Positions 5,312 to 12,468 are shown, numbered from the stretch's first letter. The stretch is DNA of 14,842 nt from Silvimonas sp. (GCA_030151005.1 JASLES010000405.1:1-14842), one strand, 5' to 3'. Translations and numbers: made by a program. Notes: generated by a model not told the origin, from the sequence alone.

Positions 5312-6844
5312 ATGAGAAACAACCTGTTTCCGCGCCGGCTTGCCGTCAGCGCGGCGCTGGCGCTTTTGCCTGTTGCGGCGTTTGCCGCCTACCCGGCCTG
5401 GCAGGCCGATACGTACTATGCCGCAGGTACCGTGGTGCTCTACAACGGCCACGATTACAAAGCGGTGGTTAGCCAGACCGATTACAGCGGCACCGGCTGG
5501 AACCCGACCGTAGCGTCTTTGTGGACTGATCTGGGCGCAGATACTGGCGGAACGCCGACGCCCGCACCAACGCCAGCTCCGACACCTGCACCAACGCCAG
5601 CCCCAACGCCGGCCCCCACTCCTGCGCCGACTCCTGCGCCGACTCCTGCCCCAACGCCTTCGTCCGGTTGTTATGCGGCCTGGAACAGCGGCACGGCGTA
5701 TTCGACCGGTGCGCAGGTAAGCTACAACGGCGTCAACTATCAGGCCGCATACTGGACGCAGGGTAACAACCCATCGACCACCAGCGGCGTAGCGGGCAGC
5801 GGCCAACCGTGGACGGTGATTGGTAGTTGCGGTGGCAGCACGCCAACGCCGACGCCTACTCCGACGCCTACTCCGACACCGACACCGACACCGACACCCA
5901 CGCCAACGCCAACGCCAACGCCGGCGCCTACACCGTCGTCCGGCGGCTATCGCTTTGCCCCGTATGTGGATGTCAGCGGTAGTTTTGATCCCATTGGCTG
6001 GTCTCAGGCCACCGGTCAGAAGTATCTGACCCTGGCGTTCTTCAACAGCAGCGGTGGTTGTGCAGGCCAATGGCCCATCGACAGCGGCACCATCCTCTCC
6101 AAAACCCAGGGCCTGCAAGCATTGGGCGGGAATGTGATTCTGTCTTCCGGCGGCTGGAATGCGCTGGATATCGCCCGTCAATGTACAACCCCGGCAGCCG
6201 TGGCGGCGGTGTACCAGGCGGAGCTGGATCGGCTGGGTACCACGCATCTGGATCTGGATTCAGAAGCCGGAGACCAGCAGAACAACCTGGACCCGACGGT
6301 GGTGGATCGCCGCAATGCAGCGGTGAAGATTCTGCAAGACACCTACGCGGCACGTGGCCAAACGCTAACGGTGTCCTTCACGCTGGCGGTGAACCCGGTC
6401 AATGGCATTCCGTCTGACAGCTTTTATGCGCTGCAATCGGCCGTGAATGCGGGCGCGCGCATTGATCTGGTGAACCTGATGACCATGGACTACTACGATG
6501 GCGGCGCGTCGACCGGTCAGATGGGCGCACGTTCCAACGCGGCGCTGCAATTGGCGTTTAACCAGATCAAGTCTCTACTGCCGGGTAAGACCACAGCGCA
6601 GTACTGGGCCATGATTGGGGGCACTGCCATGATCGGCCAGAATGACGATCCAACCGAAGTGTTCAACCTGACTGATGCGCAAACCATGCTGAACTTTGCC
6701 AAACAAAATGGCATGGGCCGGCTGGCGTTCTGGTCTTTGGGTCGTGACAACGGCAATTGCGCCGGTAGCACCACGGCTAACTGGCAGTGCAGCGGTATCT
6801 CGCAAAGCCTGTGGAGCTTCTCCAACATTTTTGGCGGGTTCTGA
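5312..6844 (+). CDS. Secreted GH18 chitinase with two chitin-binding modules
   Basis: A 510-residue exported chitinase that should hydrolyse beta-1,4-N-acetylglucosamine chains outside the cell. Order of parts: signal peptide 1-25 (RR, hydrophobic core, cut near AFA/AYPAW); CBM5/12-type chitin-binding module 27-76 (AWQADTYYAAGTVV, GHDYKAVV); Thr-Pro-Ala-Pro linker 81-116; second CBM5/12 module 120-173 with the classic AYWTQGNNP (146-154); Thr-Pro linker 177-208; GH18 barrel 213-510. The barrel shows FAPYVDVSGSFDPIGW (215-230), LAFFNSSGGC, ILSSGGWNA (276-284), HLDLDSEAGD (312-321) with proposed acid/base Glu318, LVNLMTMDYYDGG (386-398), and LAFWSLGRDN (471-480). This pattern resembles the GH18 subgroup typified by Pyrococcus furiosus ChiA. 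Thr311 stands where the first Asp of DxxDxDxE is usual. GGAG at 5301-5304 sets the start. It is followed by a strong terminator. Confidence 0.95.
   Translation: MRNNLFPRRLAVSAALALLPVAAFAAYPAWQADTYYAAGTVVLYNGHDYKAVVSQTDYSGTGWNPTVASLWTDLGADTGGTPTPAPTPAPTPAPTPAPTPAPTPAPTPAPTPAPTPSSGCYAAWNSGTAYSTGAQVSYNGVNYQAAYWTQGNNPSTTSGVAGSGQPWTVIGSCGGSTPTPTPTPTPTPTPTPTPTPTPTPTPTPAPTPSSGGYRFAPYVDVSGSFDPIGWSQATGQKYLTLAFFNSSGGCAGQWPIDSGTILSKTQGLQALGGNVILSSGGWNALDIARQCTTPAAVAAVYQAELDRLGTTHLDLDSEAGDQQNNLDPTVVDRRNAAVKILQDTYAARGQTLTVSFTLAVNPVNGIPSDSFYALQSAVNAGARIDLVNLMTMDYYDGGASTGQMGARSNAALQLAFNQIKSLLPGKTTAQYWAMIGGTAMIGQNDDPTEVFNLTDAQTMLNFAKQNGMGRLAFWSLGRDNGNCAGSTTANWQCSGISQSLWSFSNIFGGF
5552..5659 (+). repeat. In-frame repeat encoding the first (TPAP)8 linker
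   Basis: Residues 81-116 consist of one TP, eight TPAP tetrapeptides and a final TP. At the DNA level, the units are 12-mers with varied third positions, for example ACGCCAGCTCCG and ACTCCTGCGCCG, the latter present twice in a row. The synonymous variation shows it is an old or selected linker rather than a fresh slippage product. Confidence 0.9.
5840..5941 (+). repeat. In-frame hexamer repeat encoding the second (TP)14 linker
   Basis: Fourteen Thr-Pro dipeptides (residues 177-204), then APTPSS. Local DNA tracts are near-perfect hexamers, such as three ACACCG copies and three ACGCCA copies in a row. Gain or loss of a 6-base unit would keep the frame, so linker length is expected to vary between strains. 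Confidence 0.9.
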
Positions 6845-6877
6845 TCGCGGGCTGGATTAATTCGCAGCAACAAAAAC

Positions 6878-6902
6878 GGGCGCCACCAGGCGCCCTTTTT
6901 TT
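6878..6902. terminator. Strong intrinsic terminator shared by convergent genes
   Basis: Perfect stem GGGCGCC (6878-6884) and GGCGCCC (6889-6895), loop ACCA, followed by seven T (6896-6902) on the top strand. Five A precede the stem (6872-6876), which gives a T-run for the leftward gene as well. It lies 33 bases after the chitinase stop and directly abuts the stop of the beta-propeller gene, so it can serve both directions. Confidence 0.93.
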
Positions 6903-6903
6903 A

Positions 6904-7545
6904 TCAGAGGTGACTACCGGGCCGCTTCACCACGCGGATTTTGCCACTGGTGCCGCCGCCACAAAAAAACCGGTCTACGCCGTTGGATTCCAGGCCAGAC
7001 ACGCCCGTGCCGGTGGGCATCTCCAGCGTTTCCAGCACTTTGCCGGTTTGCGCATCAATATGATTCAGCCCGCTTTCCTCGCCTTCCCAGGTGCCGTGCC
7101 ACAATTCGCCATCGACCCATGTCACGCCAGTCACAAAGCGGTTGGTTTCCAGGGTCTTGAGCACCTTGCCGGTCTCCGGATCAATCTGGTGGATTTTTCG
7201 ATCACGGTAAACGCCCACCCAAAGCGAGCCCTCTGCCCATGCCATGCCGGAATCCCCGCCGTCACCCGGCGCCGGAATGCTGTGGAGCACCTGGCCTGTC
7301 TGCGGGTCGATCTTCTGGATGCGTTTTTCCGCAATCTGATAGAGGTGATGGCCGTCAAACGCCGTACCGGCATCAGCAGGGGTCGGCACCGCGCGCACCG
7401 TTGTGCCACTGGCCAGATCCAGCGCATTCACCTGGTTGCCGCTGGCAAACCAGACCTGCTGACCGTCCCAGGTGACGCCGTGAATGGCGGGCGCGCCTTC
7501 AAACGGGCCGTATTCTTCAATGATTTCTGCTTTGGCGTGTTTCAT
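6904..7545 (-). CDS. Cytosolic beta-propeller protein (YncE / glutamine-cyclotransferase-like fold)
   Basis: A 213-residue protein made of repeated propeller-blade motifs. The strand-turn pattern 'hxDxxTGxVLxxL' occurs at 39-53 (NALDLASGTTVRAVP), 77-91 (QKIDPQTGQVLHSIP), 119-133 (HQIDPETGKVLKTLE) and 161-175 (NHIDAQTGKVLETLE), alternating with Trp-containing strands (GVTWDGQQVWFASG, GMAWAEGSLWVGVY, GVTWVDGELWHGTW). At this length it should have about four to five visible blades. No signal peptide or membrane helix is present, unlike secreted members of such families, so it acts in the cytosol. AAGGA lies 6-7 bases before ATG 7545. It follows the regulator gene by 41 bases on the same strand and is probably co-transcribed. 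The enzymatic role, if any, is unknown; glutaminyl cyclase or lactonase activity is not supported by any residue I can point to. Confidence 0.88.
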   Translation of the reverse strand: MKHAKAEIIEEYGPFEGAPAIHGVTWDGQQVWFASGNQVNALDLASGTTVRAVPTPADAGTAFDGHHLYQIAEKRIQKIDPQTGQVLHSIPAPGDGGDSGMAWAEGSLWVGVYRDRKIHQIDPETGKVLKTLETNRFVTGVTWVDGELWHGTWEGEESGLNHIDAQTGKVLETLEMPTGTGVSGLESNGVDRFFCGGGTSGKIRVVKRPGSHL

Positions 7546-7586
7546 GGGTGTTCCTTCTGACTGGTGTGGATTGTTTTACACACCGT

Positions 7587-8813
7587 TCATCCTGACCCAT
7601 CTGCCAGCGGGACCGGGAGTAACAAGATCGTCGCGAATCCGGGCATGGGCGGGTTGAGCCAGCGCCGGGCGCGGCCCTGACCAAAATGTTGCACCTTGCC
7701 CGCTTCGCTCAGCGCATCCAGCGCGCGCTGGACTGAGCGCTGGCTGGTGCCCAAGGCCAGTGCCAGCGCAGAACTGGACCAGGATTCGCCATCTGCCAGC
7801 AGCGCCAGCACGGCGGCGTTGGGGTCTTCTACCGTTGGCGCCAGTACCACCACCTCTTGGGTATAGCGCGGCTGTAGCGCAAAACCACGCCCGGTGGCGT
7901 GAATACCCGCCGCCGGGTGCAGCAATTTGCGTAGCCGGCCCATTTCTACCCGCAAGCGGGCGCGGTGCGTGTCGTCCGGATGGCGAATCCGGAAGGCGCG
8001 GGCGATCAGTTCATCACGCGTGGCGTCGCCCGGCCAGGCCTCGGCCAGCGTGCGTGCCAGCACAAACAGAATGGGGCGCGTCGTCAGGGTGATGTGATGC
8101 GTGGCGTCACGCACCGCGTTGCGACAGGCGTCGATGATCAATACGGGTGTTTTTTGCAGTGCTTCGATCTCGTCCAGCCGCAAGGTTTGCGCCTGCCCAC
8201 GGGCCAGCAAGCGGGCCGCCGGGGCATCCAGCAACCGGGCGGCGACGGCGATCTCGGTCATCAGCGCGCCAATGCGGGCTTCAGCGGCGGCCTGGGCGGC
8301 ATTGGCCAGTGCCACTCGTGCAGCGGCACTGTTAAGACGGCGCATGGCAATACCGGACTCAATCAGGCCATGCACCGCACGTAGCGAGGGCGGCAAAGTC
8401 TGGGTCACCACCTGGGCCAGTGCACGTTCGGCCTCAGGCAGGCGGCCCAGCAACAAGAGGCGGCGAATAATCACAAACTGCGCATGGGCCGCGTTGAAGC
8501 GGTCACCCTGTTCGGTCAGTGTGGCTTGCGCGGCTTCCAGCATGCGGGTGGGCCAGGTCAGATCCCGCACGGCCAGCGCAATTTCTGCCTCTGCCACCAC
8601 GCAGCGCGCGCGGGCGACGGCCTCTTTCGGCCCGAAACCTTGCACCGCCTTGCGCAATAACTGGCGGGCGCGTGGCAAGTCCCCCAGTTGCGCCATGGCA
8701 ATACCACGCAGCGCCAGCGCGGGCGGGTCTTCGCGCAGCGCCACGCGGTTGAGTGCACCCAGCGCGTCACCCGTGGCCAGCGAGCGCGCTGCGGCCGTGA
8801 TCAGCGAATCCAT
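7587..8813 (-). CDS. TPR-like regulator with two winged-helix DNA-binding domains
   Basis: A 408-residue cytosolic transcription regulator. Residues 1-220 are Ala/Leu/Arg-rich helices with TPR-like spacing (for example ALALRGIAMAQLGDLPRARQ, 32-51, and FVIIRRLLLLGRLPEAERAL, 113-132). Residues 238-315 match an OmpR/SARP-type winged helix: ITLTTRPILFVLARTLAEAW, then DATRDELIARAF, RLRVEMGRLRKLL (286-298) as recognition helix, and IHATGRGFAL (304-313) as wing. Residues 333-386 form a second helix-turn-helix (AAVLALLADGESWSSSALAL, GTSQRSVQRALDALSEAGKV) ending in a basic wing GQGRARRW. No receiver domain, kinase or membrane segment is seen, so the N-terminal repeats probably sense a ligand or partner. 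The start at 8813 has only a weak GAG. It is divergent from the DUF899 operon and likely controls both directions. Confidence 0.85.
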   Translation of the reverse strand: MDSLITAAARSLATGDALGALNRVALREDPPALALRGIAMAQLGDLPRARQLLRKAVQGFGPKEAVARARCVVAEAEIALAVRDLTWPTRMLEAAQATLTEQGDRFNAAHAQFVIIRRLLLLGRLPEAERALAQVVTQTLPPSLRAVHGLIESGIAMRRLNSAAARVALANAAQAAAEARIGALMTEIAVAARLLDAPAARLLARGQAQTLRLDEIEALQKTPVLIIDACRNAVRDATHHITLTTRPILFVLARTLAEAWPGDATRDELIARAFRIRHPDDTHRARLRVEMGRLRKLLHPAAGIHATGRGFALQPRYTQEVVVLAPTVEDPNAAVLALLADGESWSSSALALALGTSQRSVQRALDALSEAGKVQHFGQGRARRWLNPPMPGFATILLLPVPLADGSG

Positions 8814-8895
8814 GATCTCAATCTTAATCCCGCCACACTTGTCACTCCTGGCTGCTGGGCATCAGCGCCTAGTCTAGCAAACAGCAAGACGGCAT

Positions 8896-8905
8896 TTGCG
8901 CGCAA
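8896..8905. promoter_or_regulatory. 10-base palindrome in the divergent regulatory region
   Basis: TTGCGCGCAA is a perfect palindrome near the middle of the 143 bases (8814-8956) between the regulator and the DUF899 gene, 52 bases before ATG 8957. A smaller imperfect one, CTAGTCTAG, is at 8869-8877. Either could be an operator for the divergent regulator. I found no convincing sigma-70 promoter pair in this region. Confidence 0.3.
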
Positions 8906-8956
8906 CTGCATCGCAAGCCGACTGCGCATTGAAGACCTACCCAAGGAGCAACGATC

Positions 8957-9754
8957 ATGACCACGCATCAAACCGGTACCCGGGAAGAATGGCTGGCGGC
9001 ACGGCTCAAGCTGCTGGCGGCAGAGAAAGAACACACCCATCGCAGTGATGAACTGGCACAACAACGCCAGGCGCTGCCCTGGGTGCACGTCGACAAAGAC
9101 TACCGCTTTGTCACGGAAAAAGGCGACGCCACCTTGTCTGACCTGTTCGACGGCCGCACGCAATTGATGGTGTACCACTTTATGTACGGCCCGGATTACA
9201 CCGCCGGCTGCCCTTCTTGTTCATCCATTGCGGATGGCTTTAACGGCATTGCGGTACATCTGGCCAATCACGACATCACGCTGACGGCGGTCTCCCGCGC
9301 GCCCCTGCTCAAGCTGCTGGCCTATCGCAAGCGCATGGGCTGGACTTTTCCCTGGGCATCGGCGCACGGTGGCGAGTTCAACTACGACTACAACGCCGCC
9401 TTTACTGAGCAACAGCAGCAGCAACTGGGCATTGAATACAACTATCAAAGAGAAGAACCCACCGGTCAGCCGCGCTTGTCTAAATCCATGCCAGCCTGGG
9501 ATCAGCCCGATGGCATGAGCCCGGTGGCCCAGATTGCGGCTGGAGTCGGTACGGATGTCCCCACCTTTACCCGTGAACGACCGGGCGTGAGCACCTTTAT
9601 CAAGGAAAACGGCGTGATCTATCACACCTATTCCGCCTACGCCCGTGGTCTGGATGGCTTATGGGGCATGTACCAGTGGCTGGACCGCGCACCGCTGGGC
9701 CGCAATGAAAACAGCGTGTGGTGGCGTCGCCATGACGAGTACGCTGCAGCCTGA
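8957..9754 (+). CDS. DUF899 thioredoxin-like protein
   Basis: A 265-residue soluble protein of the DUF899 family, which has a thioredoxin-like fold. Family features are an N-terminal helix REEWLAARLKLLAAEKEHTH (9-28), the segment LPWVHVDKDYRFVTEKG (40-56), LSDLFDGRTQLMVYHFMYGP (60-79), and the redox-type motif GCPSCSSIADGF (84-95) with Cys85 and Cys88 in CPSC. Next come LTAVSRAPLLKLLAYRKRMG, WTFPWASAHGGEFNYDY and a late VSTFIKENGVIYHTYSAYAR strand pair. A run of five Gln at 152-156 is a local oddity. The CxxC suggests thiol-disulfide chemistry, but no activity is established for the family to my knowledge. AAGGAG (8943-8948) sits 8 bases upstream of the ATG. The 3' end overlaps the start of the DUF2182 gene by 23 bases, indicating an operon. 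Confidence 0.92.
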   Translation: MTTHQTGTREEWLAARLKLLAAEKEHTHRSDELAQQRQALPWVHVDKDYRFVTEKGDATLSDLFDGRTQLMVYHFMYGPDYTAGCPSCSSIADGFNGIAVHLANHDITLTAVSRAPLLKLLAYRKRMGWTFPWASAHGGEFNYDYNAAFTEQQQQQLGIEYNYQREEPTGQPRLSKSMPAWDQPDGMSPVAQIAAGVGTDVPTFTRERPGVSTFIKENGVIYHTYSAYARGLDGLWGMYQWLDRAPLGRNENSVWWRRHDEYAAA

Positions 9755-10637
9755 GCGCACGCCAGCGGGCGGGGCCATCCATGCCCCGCCCGCTGGCGGT
9801 CTGGCGGGGCGAATCGCCTTTTTTGGCACGATGACCGCGCTCTGCCTGGCGTGCTGGGTGGCCACAGCAGCACTCTCTACCCCCATGGCGGCCATGAGCG
9901 GCATGGCCATGCCCGGCGGCTGGAGCATGTCCATGATGTGGATGCGCATGCCCGGCCAGAGCTGGGCCAGCGCCACTGCAGCGTTCATGCAGATGTGGTT
10001 GCTGATGATGGCCGGCATGATGCTGCCCGTGCTGGCGCCCATCTTGTGGCAACAGCAACGCGCGCTGGCCGGCATCAGCGGCTTGCACAAGGCCTGGCTA
10101 AATCTGGTGACGGGTTGCGGCTATTTTCTGGTCTGGGCCATGGTCGGGCTGCTGATCTGGCTGGTGGGTCTGCAACTGGCGGACCTGACCATGCAGCACC
10201 CGGCCCTGGCGCGTCAGGTGCCGATACTGAGTGGGGTGATGGCCTTGCTGGCCGGTCTGGCGCAGTTCACCCGCTACAAAGCCCGGCTTCTGGTGCGGTG
10301 CCACGCGGCAGCCTGCCATGCGCGGGTTGCTACAACTGCGGCAGCCTGGCGGCAAGGCCTGCGGCATGGCTGGCACTGCAATCTGTGCTGCGCCAATCTG
10401 ACGCTGGTGCTGCTGGTCTGCGGCATGATGGACTGGACGGTCATGCTGACGGTGACTGCGGCGATTGTGGTAGACCGCTGGAGCCCACAAACAGCGGCAG
10501 CGCGGGGCATCGGCGTGCTGTTGCTGGGTGCAGGTCTGTGGTTAGTGGTGCAGGCGAGCCACCAGGCGGCATTGCCAGCCGGCGCACATTCCAGCAGCAT
10601 GTGGGCGGTTTTACGCACCAAGGACTGTACCGCTTGA
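9732..10637 (+). CDS. DUF2182 membrane protein (predicted metal-binding)
   Basis: A 301-residue inner-membrane protein of the DUF2182 family. Hydrophobic helices lie near 30-51, 84-107, 124-149, 163-178, 222-247 and 259-275. A Met-rich stretch at 52-73 (MAAMSGMAMPGGWSMSMMWM) follows the first helix. The family's Cys/His signature is present: C190-H191 and C195-H196, then RHGWHCNLCCANL (211-223) with H212, H215, C216, C219 and C220. Met, His and Cys at such places suggest copper or another soft metal, but that is inference. ATG 9732 overlaps the DUF899 stop by 23 bases; its Shine-Dalgarno is weak, which fits translational coupling. Upstream in-frame starts would only extend into the DUF899 gene. 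The stop at 10635-10637 overlaps the start of the dioxygenase gene. Confidence 0.88.
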   Translation: MTSTLQPERTPAGGAIHAPPAGGLAGRIAFFGTMTALCLACWVATAALSTPMAAMSGMAMPGGWSMSMMWMRMPGQSWASATAAFMQMWLLMMAGMMLPVLAPILWQQQRALAGISGLHKAWLNLVTGCGYFLVWAMVGLLIWLVGLQLADLTMQHPALARQVPILSGVMALLAGLAQFTRYKARLLVRCHAAACHARVATTAAAWRQGLRHGWHCNLCCANLTLVLLVCGMMDWTVMLTVTAAIVVDRWSPQTAAARGIGVLLLGAGLWLVVQASHQAALPAGAHSSSMWAVLRTKDCTA

Positions 10638-11323
10638 CCGACCACAACCTGTTAGCTGCCATCCAGGTCGCCCAATTCAATGCCGATGGCTTTGTATGCA
10701 TTAAAAATGTGCTGACCCGCACGCAGTGCGACGCGTTGGGCGAACTGGCCCAGCCATTGCCTGGCGCGGGCGAGCGCAGCATGCTTGGCGCGCCCTGGTG
10801 CGCCGACATGGCCCGTTTGCTGCGGGAACACCTGCCGGAGTTCATCCCGACCGATCATGTTGCGGTTCAGTGCACGCTGTTTGAAAAAACGGCGCACAAG
10901 AACTGGCTGGTGGCGGTACACCAGGACCTGAGCATCCCGGTGGCCCGCCGCATCGATCACCCCTGGCTGGGCGGCTGGTCTGAAAAAGAAGGGACAATTT
11001 TTGTGCAGCCGCCGTCCAGGGTACTGGCGCAGTTGGTCTGCGTGCGCCTGCATCTGGACGATTGCCTTGAGGCGGACGGCCCCCTGCGCCTTGTCCCCGG
11101 CACGCACCAGCGCGGCCGTATTGATCAGGCTACCGCCGTTGAACTGCGCAAATCATTGGGCGAGACCGTCTGCGTGGCCCATGCTGGCGATGCACTCATC
11201 ATGCGGCCGCTGGCCTTGCACTCTTCATCCCGCAATACCGGCACCAGCCGCCGGCGCGTACTGCATTTTGTGTTCGGCCCGCCCACGTTGCCGCTCGGGC
11301 TGGCCTGGCATGAGACGGTGTGA
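10634..11323 (+). CDS. PhyH (phytanoyl-CoA dioxygenase) family oxygenase
   Basis: A 229-residue cytosolic Fe(II)/2-oxoglutarate-dependent oxygenase of the PhyH type. The facial triad is His96-Gln97-Asp98 in AVHQDL and His196 in RPLALHSSSRN; Arg206-208 (SRRRVLHF) supplies the likely 2-oxoglutarate contact. Other family marks are FNADGFVCIKNVL (15-27), VCVRLHLDDCLEADGPLRLV (135-154) with the distal PGTHQRG (155-161), and GDALIM (185-190). The start is a TTG at 10634 whose last two bases, with the next A, are the TGA stop of the DUF2182 gene; AAGGA at 10620-10624 supports it, and no in-frame ATG lies nearby. The long open frame upstream of 10634 is a shadow of the DUF2182 gene. The substrate is unknown; despite the family name, many bacterial members hydroxylate amino acids or other small molecules. 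Confidence 0.87.
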   Translation: MTDHNLLAAIQVAQFNADGFVCIKNVLTRTQCDALGELAQPLPGAGERSMLGAPWCADMARLLREHLPEFIPTDHVAVQCTLFEKTAHKNWLVAVHQDLSIPVARRIDHPWLGGWSEKEGTIFVQPPSRVLAQLVCVRLHLDDCLEADGPLRLVPGTHQRGRIDQATAVELRKSLGETVCVAHAGDALIMRPLALHSSSRNTGTSRRRVLHFVFGPPTLPLGLAWHETV

Positions 11324-11326
11324 AGC

Positions 11327-11353
11327 CCGGCCAGGGGTTAACGCCCAGGCCGG
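11327..11353. terminator. GC-rich hairpin between convergent operons
   Basis: CCGGCC (11327-11332) and GGCCGG (11348-11353) pair perfectly. Inside, after an A-A mismatch, GGG (11334-11336) pairs with CCC (11344-11346) around a GTTAACG loop. It begins 4 bases after the dioxygenase stop. There is no T-run, so it may stop transcription with Rho or act as an mRNA 3' end stabiliser. The stretch 11354-11425 holds nothing else I can identify. Confidence 0.5.
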
Positions 11354-11425
11354 TGATATGACTGTCAGGTCTACAAACCCGCGTGCAAACGACACCTCAT
11401 TCAACACTCTGCTTCGAACGCTTGG

Positions 11426-12085
11426 TCAATCCCCCGGATGCCGAACACCGTTCTGATCCAGCGCGCCCACCACGCCCAGCGGGGCCAGCCCGCGACCGGC
11501 GGCGATCTGGTCAAACGGGATGCGGCTGTAGATCTGCTGCGCGGTGTTCACCGCGTCGTCCAGACTGCTAGCGGGGAAATTCATCATGAAGTAGAGGTTC
11601 TGGCCAATCTTCAGCACACCCGTTACATCCGCCACGCCATCTCTGAAAATCACCGAGGCATTCTGACTGTTGCCCCAGTCCACGTCACGGTTATGGGCTT
11701 CCCACTCTTTCAGTTGCGCTACTGAGTCCGCATTGCCATCCGCCGCATTGGTTTTCAGCATGTTGTGCATTTCGCGCTGACGCTGGCCGGTGCCATCCAG
11801 CATCTTGAAACCCATATCCCCGCTTTCGCCGTAACCCACTCTCAGGTGGGCCAGCGGCTTGCCCGTGCCGTAGTGCAAATCCAGCGTGCGATAGATGGGC
11901 AGGTGCAGGGTGGTGGCTTTGGTTTTATCGCCTTGCAGGCAAACCAGCTTGTGCAGGGCAATGCCCTTGATTTGCGGCTGGTTGACCAGTTTTTCCAGGC
12001 CACCACATTGGGTGCCTTCGTAAGTCGCAGCCACAGCGTGGCTCATCAGGAGTGCGCTCATGACAGCGCAAACAGAAAATTTCAT
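11426..12085 (-). CDS. Uncharacterised exported protein, 219 residues
   Basis: I do not recognise this protein. It starts MKFSVCAVMSALLMSHAVAA, a clear Sec signal peptide cut near AVA/ATYEG, so it is periplasmic or secreted, about 200 residues when mature. The mature part has two Cys (27 and 49) that could form a disulfide. It looks like an alternating strand and helix protein: KGIALHKLVCLQGD, LPIYRTLDLHYG, AHLRVGYGESGDMGFKMLDG, NASVIFRDGVADVTGVLKIG, NLYFMMNFPAS and DDAVNTAQQIYSRIPFDQIA. The end, APLGVVGALDQNGVRHPGD, looks unstructured. GAGG lies 5 bases before the ATG. It is 38 bases downstream of another small exported-protein gene on the same strand, so the pair is probably one operon and may act together. 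Confidence 0.8.
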   Translation of the reverse strand: MKFSVCAVMSALLMSHAVAATYEGTQCGGLEKLVNQPQIKGIALHKLVCLQGDKTKATTLHLPIYRTLDLHYGTGKPLAHLRVGYGESGDMGFKMLDGTGQRQREMHNMLKTNAADGNADSVAQLKEWEAHNRDVDWGNSQNASVIFRDGVADVTGVLKIGQNLYFMMNFPASSLDDAVNTAQQIYSRIPFDQIAAGRGLAPLGVVGALDQNGVRHPGD

Positions 12086-12123
12086 CTTAACCTCGGCAGA
12101 ACGGATGAATAGACAGGCCCGTG

Positions 12124-12468
12124 TTATTTCTTGGGCGGAACCGGTGGCAGCCCTTGCTGGGCGCGGCAGGTATTGCGCATCTCCATTTCTTCTTTTTGCG
12201 CTTGCTGCTGTTCAGCCTTGGTTTTGAGCGGTTCTTTGATGGTAACGGCGCGGTCGCCAAACTTGCGGCCAAAGCAGGCGCAGTAAGGCTGCAGCTTGGG
12301 ATTGCCCTTCAAGTCGACGTCGCCAATATGGCCATCATTGGCCATTTGCACGCACATATTGGCGTAGGCATCGACCGTAGCCTGCGGCGCACCGGCGTAG
12401 GCGGGAGAAGTGAAGCAGGCATACAGACTGGCGGCAAGGCCAAGGCTGGCAATGCTGGATAAACGCAT
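12124..12468 (-). CDS. Small exported Cys-containing protein, 114 residues
   Basis: I do not recognise this protein. ATG 12468 with GGAGA 5 bases upstream is chosen over the longer frame from 12543. Residues 1-25 are a Sec signal peptide (MRLSSIASLGLAASLYACFT, cut at AYA/GAPQ). The mature 89 residues have four Cys: C39 (ANMCVQMAND), C63 and C65 (PYCACFGRKFGD) and C101 (RNTCRAQQG), enough for two disulfides or a metal site. A charged helix rich in Gln, Glu and Lys (TKAEQQQAQKEEMEMR, 83-98) precedes a Pro-rich end PPVPPKK. It is the first gene of a probable two-gene operon with the 219-residue exported protein. A 14-base palindrome lies 51-64 bases upstream of its start. Confidence 0.8.
   Translation of the reverse strand: MRLSSIASLGLAASLYACFTSPAYAGAPQATVDAYANMCVQMANDGHIGDVDLKGNPKLQPYCACFGRKFGDRAVTIKEPLKTKAEQQQAQKEEMEMRNTCRAQQGLPPVPPKK

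Noticed and set aside
5153..6247. 364-residue leftward open frame
   Set aside because: It is antisense to the chitinase; its Arg-rich low-complexity part is the reverse reading of the Thr-Pro linkers.
8101..8877. 258-residue rightward open frame
   Set aside because: It is the Ser/Ala/Arg-rich antisense shadow of the regulator gene.
9851..10633. Long N-terminal extension of the PhyH oxygenase
   Set aside because: This part is the out-of-frame reading of the DUF2182 gene; the family homology starts after 10634.
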